Part shown: positions 25,194 through 32,975 of the stretch, in pieces
How the letters are laid out: each line of letters opens with the position of its first letter
Numbering within the stretch: position 1 is the first letter of the stretch
From: Ruminococcaceae bacterium YRB3002
Lineage (GTDB): Bacteria; Bacillota; Clostridia; Saccharofermentanales; Saccharofermentanaceae
Reading direction: 5' to 3'
Length of the DNA stretch: 48,455 nt
Assembly: GCA_900099715.1 (NCBI GenBank)
Contig: FMTG01000018.1
Span: 1 to 48,455 of the forward strand
Notes under the pieces: generated by a model
Told to the model about the DNA's origin: nothing
Seen by the model: only the letters and a program-made list of their open reading frames with translations
Databases searched by the model: none
Translations under genes and position numbers: made by a program

Positions 25194-27983
25194 TCACTTA
25201 TGCAAACGTCCACTGATCAATTTGTGGATCTCGCCTGCGATGAACGGAATAAGAGCCACCGGAAGGATAATAAGCCATGACATCGGGTTCAGTGCCACAT
25301 TGTCAAATATCCTGTTAACTCCCGGGATATAGATAACCGCCAGCAGTATCAGCAGGGATGCGCCGACTGCCATATTCATAAGCTTATTGGAGAACAGACC
25401 GATCTTGAATACAGATGCCCTCTCAGACCTTGCAGCGTAAGCCCTGAACAGCTCTGCACATACGAGTGTGGCAAGAGCCACGGTCCTTGCAACTTCAAGA
25501 TTTCCTTCAAGACCGACAAATCCCATCTTGCCCGTAAGAGTGAGCAGGAATGCTCCGCCTACAGACACAAAGATAGCCAGTGCCTGAACCACAACATTAG
25601 CCTTCATCTTACCGTTGATGATTGGTTCATCAGAACGTCTCGGCGGCAGCGTCATGATATCGGGCTCGCCTGCCTCACGGCCGAGAGCGAGTGCAGGGAA
25701 ACTGTCAGTAACGAGATTCAGCAGCAGAAGCTGAATAGCAGTCAGAGGCGCTGCAATGCCCGGGATGACAGAACTCGGGATAAGGGACAGCAAGAAAATG
25801 ATCAGGATCTCGCCTACATTGCATGACAGCAGGAAACCGATAAATTTACGGATGTTGGAGTAGATAATCCTTCCTTCTTCTACCGCCTTAACGATCGTTG
25901 CAAAGTTATCATCCATGAGGATCATGTCAGCAGCATTTTTGGATACGTCCGTTCCGGTAATACCCATGGCGACACCGATGTCTGCGGCCTTAAGAGCCAT
26001 AGCATCATTAACACCATCGCCGGTCATTGAAGCAATGTGGCCGTTCTTCTTAAGTGCTTCTACGATACGCACCTTATGCTCGGGAGATACTCTTGCGTAA
26101 ACGTTGGTCGTCTCACAGACATTTGCGAGTTCATCGTCTGTAATGCGGTCAAGCTCCTCGCCGCTCATGGCACCTGTTCCGGTCTCCTTCATGTGAGGAG
26201 TAAGCATGCCGAGGTTGTCTGCTATTGCTGCGGCAGAAAGCTTATAGTCACCGGTGATCATTACGGTCCTGATTCCGGCTTTCTTACATACGGAGATCGC
26301 TTCCTTTGCCTCTTCACGGGCAGGGTCGATCATGCCTATGAGTCCAAGGAATATCATATCGGTCTCATCATCGAAATCCGGTGCAGCCTCGTGACCGGGC
26401 TCGAACTCGCGGTATGCAAATGCCAGTACACGGATCGCACCTGATGCGTAGTCGTTATTGACCTTGCTTATTCTCTTGAGAACTTCGGGAGTCATCTCCT
26501 TAACCCCGTCCTCATCCGCATAATACTTACATCTCGCGAAAACAATATCCGGCGCACCCTTGGTATAGCTTATTATCTTGCCGTCAACAATGCCGCTGTG
26601 ATATGTGGTCATCATCTTACGGTCAGAATCAAAGGGAAGCTCTGCGACGCGCTTGAATCTGTCATTAGCGTCTTCTCTTGTAAGTCCCGTCTTATTGCCG
26701 AGTGTTGTGAGAGCACCTTCGGTGGGATCGCCGATGCAGGAGTACTCATTGTTATCGCTTAATGTAATGGAGGCATCGTTACAGAGCACAGCCGCTCTTA
26801 TGAGGCTCTGACATACGGACGAAGGTTTTACTTCTGCGCCGTCAACATCGACCAGGCCGCCTTCAGGCGCGTATCCGTTGCCTGTGACGCTTATCATCTG
26901 CTGACCATCGAACATAGCCTTGACTGTCATCTGGTTCTGTGTGAGTGTTCCCGTCTTATCTGAACAGATTACATCAACGCATCCGAGAGTCTCAACTGCC
27001 AGGAGTCTCTTAACAACAGCCTGGTTCTTGGCCATACGGGTCATACCGATGGAAAGAACGATGGTAACGACTGCTGCCAGTCCCTCAGGGATAGCTGCAA
27101 CCGCCAGAGATACTGCAGTCATGAGTGCTTCATTCCATGGTGAGTGCTGCAGTAATACATCAACAGCAAATACGATGATACAGACGGCAATACAGACAAC
27201 CGCAAGGATCTTGCCCAGCTTATCGAGGCTCTTCTTAAGAGGTGTTGCCTCATCCTGCATATCAGTAAGCTTATTGGCGATCTTGCCGAGCTCTGTATTA
27301 CGTGCCGTTCCTACAACAACGCCTGTAGCACGGCCGTAAGTCACGGCTGTACCCATGAAGAGCATATTTGATCTGTCTCCGATGGAACAGTCAGCATCGA
27401 GCACATCATCTGCATTCTTGTCCACAGGAACGGATTCACCTGTAAGGGAAGCCTCTTCAGCTTTAAGAGAAGATGACGTGACCAGCCTTATATCTGCTGC
27501 AATGGAATCTCCGGCATCGATAGAGATCAGATCGCCGGGAACAATGTCTTCCGAATCGATAACAGTAACTGCACCGTCTCTTATTACCTTGGTCTTGGGG
27601 CTGCTCATTTTCTTGAGGGCTGCAAGGGCCTGATCAGCCTTGCCTTCCTGGTATACGCCGAGAACAGCGTTGAGTATGATTATTGCCAGGATAACAGCAA
27701 CATCGATCCAGCCCTCGGGCTCACCTTCCTTGTATGCCATGTATGCGGACAGACCTGCCGCCACAATAAGAATGATGACCATTGCATCGGCAAACTGTGC
27801 CAGAAATCTTTTCCACAGAGGAACCTTCTTCTCCTCACCCAATGTGTTCTTGCCGACAGAAGCGAGTCTTGATGAAGCTTCCTGTGAGGTCAGTCCGTTA
27901 GTCTTATCAGTCTTCAGCTCACTTATGACTTCTTCGGAAGTCTTACAGTAGCTGTCTTTAATGCAGTCCGTATCCATGCGCAA
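25194..27983 (-). CDS. Calcium-translocating P-type ATPase (type IIA)
   Basis: A 929-residue cation pump of the SERCA/PMCA-like bacterial family. The actuator TGES is at 181-184. The M4 motif AAIPEGL (about 297-302) carries the Ca-binding Glu. The phosphorylation motif is DKTGTLT (342-348), and TGDGVND is near 660. In M5 the SCNVGEI motif and in M6 NLVTDSFPALALG keep the Asn, Glu, Asn, Thr and Asp that form the calcium site in SERCA, so Ca2+ is the likely ion. The first codon at 27983 is TTG, 6 nt after AGGAG; the ATG at 27977 is 12 nt away and is the alternative. A promoter lies at 28027-28054. Confidence 0.92.
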   Translation of the reverse strand: MRMDTDCIKDSYCKTSEEVISELKTDKTNGLTSQEASSRLASVGKNTLGEEKKVPLWKRFLAQFADAMVIILIVAAGLSAYMAYKEGEPEGWIDVAVILAIIILNAVLGVYQEGKADQALAALKKMSSPKTKVIRDGAVTVIDSEDIVPGDLISIDAGDSIAADIRLVTSSSLKAEEASLTGESVPVDKNADDVLDADCSIGDRSNMLFMGTAVTYGRATGVVVGTARNTELGKIANKLTDMQDEATPLKKSLDKLGKILAVVCIAVCIIVFAVDVLLQHSPWNEALMTAVSLAVAAIPEGLAAVVTIVLSIGMTRMAKNQAVVKRLLAVETLGCVDVICSDKTGTLTQNQMTVKAMFDGQQMISVTGNGYAPEGGLVDVDGAEVKPSSVCQSLIRAAVLCNDASITLSDNNEYSCIGDPTEGALTTLGNKTGLTREDANDRFKRVAELPFDSDRKMMTTYHSGIVDGKIISYTKGAPDIVFARCKYYADEDGVKEMTPEVLKRISKVNNDYASGAIRVLAFAYREFEPGHEAAPDFDDETDMIFLGLIGMIDPAREEAKEAISVCKKAGIRTVMITGDYKLSAAAIADNLGMLTPHMKETGTGAMSGEELDRITDDELANVCETTNVYARVSPEHKVRIVEALKKNGHIASMTGDGVNDAMALKAADIGVAMGITGTDVSKNAADMILMDDNFATIVKAVEEGRIIYSNIRKFIGFLLSCNVGEILIIFLLSLIPSSVIPGIAAPLTAIQLLLLNLVTDSFPALALGREAGEPDIMTLPPRRSDEPIINGKMKANVVVQALAIFVSVGGAFLLTLTGKMGFVGLEGNLEVARTVALATLVCAELFRAYAARSERASVFKIGLFSNKLMNMAVGASLLILLAVIYIPGVNRIFDNVALNPMSWLIILPVALIPFIAGEIHKLISGRLHK

Positions 27984-28026
27984 CAGTAACTCCTATATTA
28001 GTAAATTAAAGACGTATCAAAGTAAA

Positions 28027-28054
28027 ATTATACTACTGACACGCGAAAAGACAA
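28027..28054 (-). promoter_or_regulatory. Candidate promoter of the Ca2+ ATPase gene
   Basis: TTGTCT (28054-28049), a 16-bp spacer and TATAAT (28032-28027) on the minus strand. It sits directly after the T-run of the tRNA terminator and 44 bp ahead of the ATPase start. Confidence 0.6.
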
Positions 28055-28055
28055 C

Positions 28056-28080
28056 AAAAAACCACTCCCTCGGGAGTGGT
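28056..28080 (-). terminator. Terminator of the tRNA operon
   Basis: ACCACTCC (28061-28068) pairs with GGAGTGGT (28073-28080) around CTCG, followed by TTTTT on the minus strand. It lies 6 bp after the tRNA-Phe CCA end. Confidence 0.92.
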
Positions 28081-28086
28081 CTTCTG

Positions 28087-28162
28087 TGGTGCCCAGAGGC
28101 GGAATCGAACCACCGACACGGGGATTTTCAGTCCCCTGCTCTACCGACTGAGCTATCTGGGC
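28087..28162 (-). tRNA. tRNA-Phe (GAA)
   Basis: 76-nt cloverleaf with encoded CCA. Acceptor GCCCAGA pairs with TCTGGGC, the discriminator is A, and the anticodon loop is CTGAAAA (GAA). The T arm GGTTCGATTCC is standard. Third gene of a Val-Asp-Phe operon. Confidence 0.97.
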
Positions 28163-28164
28163 AT

Positions 28165-28189
28165 AAAAGTCGGCCCTTGTGAGGCCGAC
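28165..28189 (-). terminator. Terminator-like hairpin between tRNA-Asp and tRNA-Phe
   Basis: GTCGGCC (28169-28175) pairs with GGCCGAC (28183-28189) around a 7-nt loop. TTTT follows on the minus strand. It fills the 31-bp spacer, so it may reduce transcription into tRNA-Phe or serve as a processing stem. No separate tRNA-Phe promoter fits in the spacer. Confidence 0.6.
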
Positions 28190-28193
28190 AGTT

Positions 28194-28271
28194 TGGCGAC
28201 GCAGAAGGGGCTCGAACCCTCGACCTCCGCCGTGACAGGGCGGCATTCTAACCAGACTGAACTACTGCGCC
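28194..28271 (-). tRNA. tRNA-Asp (GTC)
   Basis: 78-nt cloverleaf with encoded CCA. Acceptor GGCGCAG pairs with CTGCGTC (one G-T pair), the discriminator is G73, and the anticodon loop is CTGTCAC (GTC). Second gene of the operon, 5 bp from tRNA-Val. Confidence 0.97.
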
Positions 28272-28276
28272 GTCTA

Positions 28277-28352
28277 TGGTGGAAACAACAGGGCTCGAAC
28301 CTGTGACCCTCTGCTTGTAAGGCAGATGCTCTCCCAGCTGAGCTATGCTTCC
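28277..28352 (-). tRNA. tRNA-Val (TAC)
   Basis: 76-nt cloverleaf with encoded CCA. Acceptor GGAAGCA pairs with TGTTTCC, the discriminator is A, and the anticodon loop is CTTACAA (TAC). First gene after the promoter at 28392-28420. Confidence 0.97.
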
Positions 28353-28391
28353 ATCTTTCAGTTGCCGGGGCACTCTTGAAAGTGCAAAAGA

Positions 28392-28420
28392 AGTATATCG
28401 GACATACAGGAAGTTGTCAA
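28392..28420 (-). promoter_or_regulatory. Promoter of the Val-Asp-Phe tRNA operon
   Basis: TTGACA (28420-28415), exactly 17 bp, then TATACT (28397-28392) on the minus strand; a near-consensus sigma-A promoter 39 bp ahead of tRNA-Val, as expected for stable RNA. Confidence 0.9.
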
Positions 28421-28432
28421 CAATAAATTTCA

Positions 28433-28461
28433 CCCGGCGGACAGATGGGGTGTCCACCGGG
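28433..28461 (-). terminator. Terminator-like hairpin after the superoxide reductase gene
   Basis: An 11-position stem with one mismatch (28433-28443 with 28451-28461) and a 7-nt loop. On the minus strand the 3' side is GAAATTTATT, a weak U-run. The better T-run (TTTTT) lies on the plus side, although no plus gene is near. It probably ends the minus-strand transcript and may work in both directions. Confidence 0.6.
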
Positions 28462-28481
28462 CTTTTTGAATAATTATACCG

Positions 28482-28856
28482 TCAGGCGGTCCAGAGACCG
28501 TGGAGATTGCAGTATGCGTATGTCTTCTTTATCTCAGCTCCCGGAGCCAGGATGAATACCGCCTCAGGCTGGTCATCTGCCGTAAGCTCTGCGATCTGAA
28601 CGCCTGCAGTCGTGTCAAGGATTATAAGATTGATAAGATGTGCCTCTGTCATAGGATGTGCAACAGAGCCCACTTTAACAACAACCTTATCACCATCCCT
28701 CTCAACAACGGGAACGTGCTTCTCAACTGCTGCATCAACAGATGCGGGAATGATCTCTTCCATCTTCTGGCCGCAGCAGACTACGGGCACACCGGAATCG
28801 ATTACTTTGATGACGATATTGCCGCAATGAGGGCATTTATACAGTCTGATATCCAT
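28482..28856 (-). CDS. dfx: Superoxide reductase (desulfoferrodoxin, two-iron type)
   Basis: A 124-residue protein that reduces superoxide to hydrogen peroxide without releasing oxygen, an enzyme of anaerobes. The N-terminal desulforedoxin domain has C8, C11, C27 and C28 (CPHC and VVCCG) for a rubredoxin-like iron. The catalytic iron ligands are H47 (in VEKH, with the Glu-Lys pair), H67 (AHP), H73 (EAHL), C116 and H119 (CNLHG). All match the two-iron enzyme of Desulfovibrio. An AGGAGGT site precedes the ATG. A palindrome at 28876-28890 overlaps the probable -10 and may bind a repressor. The electron donor, often rubredoxin, is not encoded beside it. Confidence 0.95.
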   Translation of the reverse strand: MDIRLYKCPHCGNIVIKVIDSGVPVVCCGQKMEEIIPASVDAAVEKHVPVVERDGDKVVVKVGSVAHPMTEAHLINLIILDTTAGVQIAELTADDQPEAVFILAPGAEIKKTYAYCNLHGLWTA

Positions 28857-28875
28857 GGAAAGTACCTCCTGTGTT

Positions 28876-28890
28876 AATACTGTCAGTATT
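28876..28890. promoter_or_regulatory. Perfect palindrome at the superoxide reductase promoter
   Basis: AATACTG-T-CAGTATT, 7-bp arms around one base. It overlaps the end of the candidate -10 and the expected transcription start, 20 bp ahead of the start codon. That is a natural repressor site. It does not match the PerR or Fur box I know. Confidence 0.55.
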
Positions 28891-28917
28891 TTACCATAGG
28901 AGACCGCTTATTGTCAG
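28888..28917 (-). promoter_or_regulatory. Candidate promoter of the superoxide reductase gene
   Basis: CTGACA (28917-28912), an 18-bp spacer and TAAAAT (28893-28888) on the minus strand. The -35 overlaps the stop codon of the upstream SleB-like gene. Confidence 0.5.
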
Positions 28918-29786
28918 GTAATAATGAGGTTATTATAATCGTAGCTCGGAACAGGCGTGGGCGTTGGGGTAATACTCGACTGATCAATATGATTAGTGTA
29001 AAAACCCCTGGTAAATCCCGCGATCTCCTCTTCTATCGTCATTCCGCCGCCGGTATCCGTAGGACGCTTGAAAGTTGTAGTCCACCTTGGATATCCGCTG
29101 ACCTTGAATCCCGGTTCGAGCTTTTTGCATCTTGAGCATGTGCATGCACCACACGAGAAATAGTTGCCGCCATTATAGAAATACGGTGCATAACCCTTGT
29201 TGTAATTGATACAGTTGAATGCCATGAGATGAGGTGAGATATCATTATTCTTTACCAGCATATATGCGACCATTATTGCCCACTCGGAGTCTTTTGTCCT
29301 TCTCCGTCTGGATGCCAGACCGTTCTCTATTACCTCGAACTGACCGCGCTGGGTAACCACTCTGGTGATCGTATTGGGATATTTCTTACAATAAAGCCTG
29401 TTCCATATAACACAGGCTACGAGAACTTTATCTGTCAGGTCATCACCTTTGATATCACCTTCAGCCTGTATGACCCTCGCCATAAGGTCGAACTCATCCA
29501 TACTCAGTCCGACTATCGAAGCTTTGGCCTTGGCAGGCATATTGTACCGCTCATAATTGGAGCTGCAGTTATTCCACTGGTCTATATAATAGTCCCTGCT
29601 TCCTGCGGCCGGTACAGGCGTAGGAGTCGCCGGATCTATAGCTACTGTAAAAAGCCTGTGCTGCACCTCCGTAGAGGATGTCTCCTCTCCGCTCTCCGAG
29701 GCGTCACTGTCATCAGCACGCACCATGAAGGCATACATGGTCACGAGCATAACGACCGACAATATAACAGATATTATCCTGCTCAT
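28914..29786 (-). CDS. SleB-type cell-wall hydrolase (Hydrolase_2 domain)
   Basis: A 290-residue protein with an N-terminal hydrophobic segment (about 4-23, signal peptide or anchor), a Ser/Glu-rich and Pro-rich linker, and a Hydrolase_2 domain (about 92-225). The domain has the family features: DLMARVIQAEGD with the catalytic-type Glu, VLVACVIWNRL and VVTQRGQFEVI. It is the SleB/CwlJ fold that cuts spore cortex or cell-wall peptidoglycan. A Cys-rich patch (SCGACTCSRC) lies inside the domain. A second Pro/Thr stretch (TPTPTPVP) mirrors one near residue 53. There is no ribosome site. A TATAAT at 29795-29800 ends 8 bp before the ATG, so the transcript may be leaderless. A role in germination is possible but not shown. 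Confidence 0.85.
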   Translation of the reverse strand: MSRIISVILSVVMLVTMYAFMVRADDSDASESGEETSSTEVQHRLFTVAIDPATPTPVPAAGSRDYYIDQWNNCSSNYERYNMPAKAKASIVGLSMDEFDLMARVIQAEGDIKGDDLTDKVLVACVIWNRLYCKKYPNTITRVVTQRGQFEVIENGLASRRRRTKDSEWAIMVAYMLVKNNDISPHLMAFNCINYNKGYAPYFYNGGNYFSCGACTCSRCKKLEPGFKVSGYPRWTTTFKRPTDTGGGMTIEEEIAGFTRGFYTNHIDQSSITPTPTPVPSYDYNNLIIT

Positions 29787-29831
29787 AATCAGGTATTATA
29801 AATCACTTCTATTACTGTTAATTTACACAAT

Positions 29832-29859
29832 TTGCAAATTCTCGTTACACATCTATAAT
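29832..29859 (+). promoter_or_regulatory. Promoter of the BMP-metallophosphoesterase pair
   Basis: TTGCAA (29832-29837), a 16-bp spacer and TATAAT (29854-29859), 40 bp ahead of the start. It is divergent from the candidate -10 of the SleB-like gene. Confidence 0.7.
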
Positions 29860-29899
29860 TACATCAACTTTCAGGAATGAGATAGAGGTGTATTTATAT

Positions 29900-31915
29900 A
29901 TGTCTATAGCCGCTGAAGAATATCTTAAAGCGAAGAAGCTTGGCAATAAGGAGTATCAGAAAGCCATCAGTGATGGTCATTACCCCTTTCTGCCCGCTCT
30001 TGATTATATGCTGGGTTCCAGAACAACGATGAAGGAAGTCAAGGTAGGTCTTATCGAGATCCCCATCGACTTCATTGTCGGAACGGTAACAACGGGAAGG
30101 CAGGACGCTTTCGCGAGGAATTTTATGCCGATTCTGCCATCAGACACGGAGTTCGCTGCCAAGTGGATGAGTCTTTATGATTATCAGACCGACCACGGCA
30201 TATCAGATGCCATAACGGTAATTGAGTTCATGGGCAAATTCTATGTCCTTGAAGGCAATAAGCGCGTGTCCGTCCTTAAGTTTCTGGAACAGCCGATGAT
30301 ACTTGCCGACGTTACAAGGATTATGCCTGCGGAGTCAGAGGACTCCGAGGATCCTGAAGTAAGGCTCTACTATGAATTTCTCAAATTCTTCAAGTGTACG
30401 TCAATGTACAGCATCTCATTCTCCACGCCCGGATCTTTCTACAAGCTCGCATCCTATCTTGATGTTGATCTTGAGACTCCCTGGCCGGAAGAGCTGCTGC
30501 TCGACCTGAAGTCTGCATTCAGTGCATTTACCAAAGTCTATAATTCCGCCGGAGGCAAGAGCTTCAACATTACTCCCGGAGACGCTTTCCTTGTATATCT
30601 TGATATGTACAAATTTGACAGTCTCAAGATCCCTGTTGCTGATGAGATCAAGAAGAATCTCAGTCTCATATGGAAGGAGATAAGGATCCGTGCTTACGGC
30701 AATCAGGTAGCGTTCTCTGAAGAACCCAAGCTCGAGAAAAAGACTGTTATCCCGCTGTTCGACACCATCATGAAGAAGACATACAGTGCCGCAAGACCGC
30801 TGAAGGTGCTCTTCCTGTATGACGGCGATCCTGCAACCTCAAGGTGGATCAACGGTCATGAGAAGGGCCGTCTGGAGATCGGTGATATATTCGGTGATGT
30901 GGTTCAGACATCCACAGCCATCAATATAGTTTCAGATGAAGACTTTGACAGGACATGTGAAGAGGCATCCAAAAACGGCATAGATATGATCTTCACTACG
31001 TCCCCCATTCAGATAGACAATGCTCTTAAAGCCGCTGTACAGTATCCGGATATCAAGTTCCTTAACTGTTCCATCTATCTGACGCACAGTGCGATCCGCA
31101 CATATTACGGAAGGATGTACGAGGCGAAATTCCTGCTTGGCGCCATGGCAGCTTCCCTGTCTGACGATCACAGGATATGCTATGTTAACAACTATCCGAT
31201 CTGCGGGTCCATCGCCAGCATCAATGCGTTCGCGATCGGTGCGCAGATGGTGGACCCCAAAGCTGAAATATACCTGACATGGTCCAGTCTCAAGCACTCT
31301 TCATGGCGCGATTACGTTGCAGAACACGGTCTTAAGCTTATTTCCGGACCTGATCTTGTAAGGCCCCGTAAAGCAGATAATGCTTACGGACTGTTTAAAT
31401 TAGACGATAATGGTGATATAGTGAATCTGGCATATCCGGAATGGAAATGGGGCAAGTATTACGAACTGATAATCCAGACGGTCCTCAACGACGCTTATGA
31501 TGCAGAGGATCAGGACGCCAAAGATTCCGCCGTCAATTACTGGTGGGGCATGAGCTCCGGCGTTATTGACGTATTCGTGGGGGATCTGGTTCCATATGGC
31601 ACTAAGAAGCTCGTATCACTTCTGCGCAAGGGCATCACGGCTGATACGTTCAATCCTTTCGAGGGGGATCTGGTCAGTCAGGACGGACCTATCAAGAGAC
31701 CATTTACTCCGAAGCTGTCGAATGAAGAGATCGTTAACATGAGCTGGCTGAACTCGAATGTCATAGGCTCGATCCCGGAATTCGGCGAGCTTACTGACCT
31801 GGCTCAGGCCACAGTCAAGGCGAACGGCATGCCGATAATAACAAAGAGTACCGTGCCGGATGTCATCGAGGATATGGCAGATCCGACGGAGGAAGGAGAC
31901 TCGGGCAGTAAATGA
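29900..31915 (+). CDS. Cytoplasmic BMP-fold protein with N-terminal ParB-like domain
   Basis: A 671-residue protein. AGAGGTG lies 9 nt ahead of the ATG at 29900; the GTG at 29888 is inside that site and is less likely. The C-terminal part (about 300-600) has the Med/BMP periplasmic-binding fold: LKVLFLYDGDP, a DMIFTTSP strand, TYYGRMYEAKFLLGAMAA and the SSGVIDVFVGDLVPYG region. BMP lipoproteins normally feed nucleoside ABC transporters, but here there is no signal peptide, no lipobox and no transporter gene. Residues about 45-140 read like the ParB/sulfiredoxin-like fold, with VLEGNKRVSVLKFL in the place of the usual GxHR nucleotide-binding loop. An intracellular sensor of a nucleoside-like ligand is a reasonable inference. 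The last 4 nt overlap the next gene. Confidence 0.75.
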   Translation: MSIAAEEYLKAKKLGNKEYQKAISDGHYPFLPALDYMLGSRTTMKEVKVGLIEIPIDFIVGTVTTGRQDAFARNFMPILPSDTEFAAKWMSLYDYQTDHGISDAITVIEFMGKFYVLEGNKRVSVLKFLEQPMILADVTRIMPAESEDSEDPEVRLYYEFLKFFKCTSMYSISFSTPGSFYKLASYLDVDLETPWPEELLLDLKSAFSAFTKVYNSAGGKSFNITPGDAFLVYLDMYKFDSLKIPVADEIKKNLSLIWKEIRIRAYGNQVAFSEEPKLEKKTVIPLFDTIMKKTYSAARPLKVLFLYDGDPATSRWINGHEKGRLEIGDIFGDVVQTSTAINIVSDEDFDRTCEEASKNGIDMIFTTSPIQIDNALKAAVQYPDIKFLNCSIYLTHSAIRTYYGRMYEAKFLLGAMAASLSDDHRICYVNNYPICGSIASINAFAIGAQMVDPKAEIYLTWSSLKHSSWRDYVAEHGLKLISGPDLVRPRKADNAYGLFKLDDNGDIVNLAYPEWKWGKYYELIIQTVLNDAYDAEDQDAKDSAVNYWWGMSSGVIDVFVGDLVPYGTKKLVSLLRKGITADTFNPFEGDLVSQDGPIKRPFTPKLSNEEIVNMSWLNSNVIGSIPEFGELTDLAQATVKANGMPIITKSTVPDVIEDMADPTEEGDSGSK

Positions 31916-32523
31916 AGATCCTGGCAGTAGCTGATATTGAGGACCGCATTCTTTATGATCATTTCACGAAGGAAAGAGTCGCAGGCGTCGAGCTTATCGT
32001 GGCATGCGGCGACCTCAAAGCTGACTACCTTGACTTTCTGATGACCATGGTGAACGTGCCGATGATATATGTCAGAGGCAACCATGATGATGAATTCATG
32101 CTGGAGCCCCCTCTCGGTGCAGACTGTATAGAGAACAAGATATTCAAGTATAAAGGCATCAGATTCCTTGGTCTCGGCGGATGCATCAGATACAAATATG
32201 ACGCCATGAATATGTTCACCGAGAACGAGATGAAGATGAGGATAGTAAGAGCCACCCCCAAGATAATGCTGGCGGGTGGCTTTGATGTTCTTGTCACTCA
32301 TGCTCCCGCCAAAGGTTACGGCGATATGCCCGGGAGCCATACGCATGAAGGATTCCAGTGTTTCAATTACCTGATGAACAAATATCAGCCTGCATATATG
32401 CTACACGGCCATGTACATAACAATTACGGCATCGTCAAGATGGAGTCTGAACACCCTTCAGGCACAAAGATCGTTAACTGCTGCGGCTACAAGATAATAG
32501 ATATCCCGGAGAAAAAAGAATAA
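31912..32523 (+). CDS. Calcineurin-like metallophosphoesterase
   Basis: A 203-residue hydrolase with a two-metal site. The motifs are AVADIED (D8; the usual His of D-x-H is Glu10), ACGD (D34), GNHDDE (N57, H58, D59), THAP (H130) and HGHVH (165-169). It looks like the small YfcE/MJ0936-like phosphodiesterases, although the first-motif change may alter metal preference. Its start overlaps the stop of the BMP-fold gene (ATGA), so the two proteins are made together. Its stop codon touches the stop codon of the convergent regulator gene, with no base between them. The substrate is unknown; a nucleotide second messenger would fit but is not shown. Confidence 0.85.
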   Translation: MKILAVADIEDRILYDHFTKERVAGVELIVACGDLKADYLDFLMTMVNVPMIYVRGNHDDEFMLEPPLGADCIENKIFKYKGIRFLGLGGCIRYKYDAMNMFTENEMKMRIVRATPKIMLAGGFDVLVTHAPAKGYGDMPGSHTHEGFQCFNYLMNKYQPAYMLHGHVHNNYGIVKMESEHPSGTKIVNCCGYKIIDIPEKKE

Positions 32524-32961
32524 TTACTTCTTTTTCTTCTTATCCTTCTTTTTCTTATCCTTATCTTTCTTCTTTTTGTCTTTCCTGTCGGGTTCCTCTG
32601 CGGCCTGAGAGCGTGATACTGCGGGCTTTGCAGGGGCCTTAGGCTCAGTCTTTACCTTAACGGGCTCTTTCCTGACAGGAGTCACGGGACCATTCACAAA
32701 CGGCGCGAAATAATCATTGATAGCTATAAATGTTTTACGGTTGATCGAATAATAGACGCATCTGCCCTCTCTCCTGGTAGATACCAGTTCATGTTCCTCC
32801 AGAACAGACATATGGTGTGACAGTGTCGGCTGTGTAAAATCGAAGAGAGTCAGAATATCCTTTGCCCTCATCTCACCGCCCAGTGCGATCTGCCTCAGGA
32901 TCTCCAGCCTTACTGGTTCTGCGATAACCGCTATCGAACTGATCAGTTCATCGTTTCTCAT
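32524..32961 (-). CDS. ArsR-family regulator with a lysine-rich tail
   Basis: A 145-residue protein. The first 85 residues are a winged helix of ArsR type: EPVRLEILRQIALGG, then FTQPTLSHHMSVLEEHELV as the recognition helix, and GRCVYYSINRK as the wing. I see no Cys pair for metal sensing. The remaining 60 residues are disordered, Pro/Lys-rich, and end in repeated Lys-Asp runs (KKKKDKDKKKKDKKKKK). Such a tail would strengthen non-specific DNA or RNA binding. The gene follows the DUF4004 regulator by 14 bp, so the two regulators probably form one operon. The targets are unknown; the BMP pair and the phosphonate operon are neighbours. Confidence 0.85.
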   Translation of the reverse strand: MRNDELISSIAVIAEPVRLEILRQIALGGEMRAKDILTLFDFTQPTLSHHMSVLEEHELVSTRREGRCVYYSINRKTFIAINDYFAPFVNGPVTPVRKEPVKVKTEPKAPAKPAVSRSQAAEEPDRKDKKKKDKDKKKKDKKKKK

Positions 32962-32975
32962 AGATATACCTCACA

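Noticed and set aside
28028-28457. Short ORFs on both strands over the tRNA genes
   Set aside because: They are translations of tRNA sequence (for example GGSIPPLGT and GSSPVVST strings), a common artefact.
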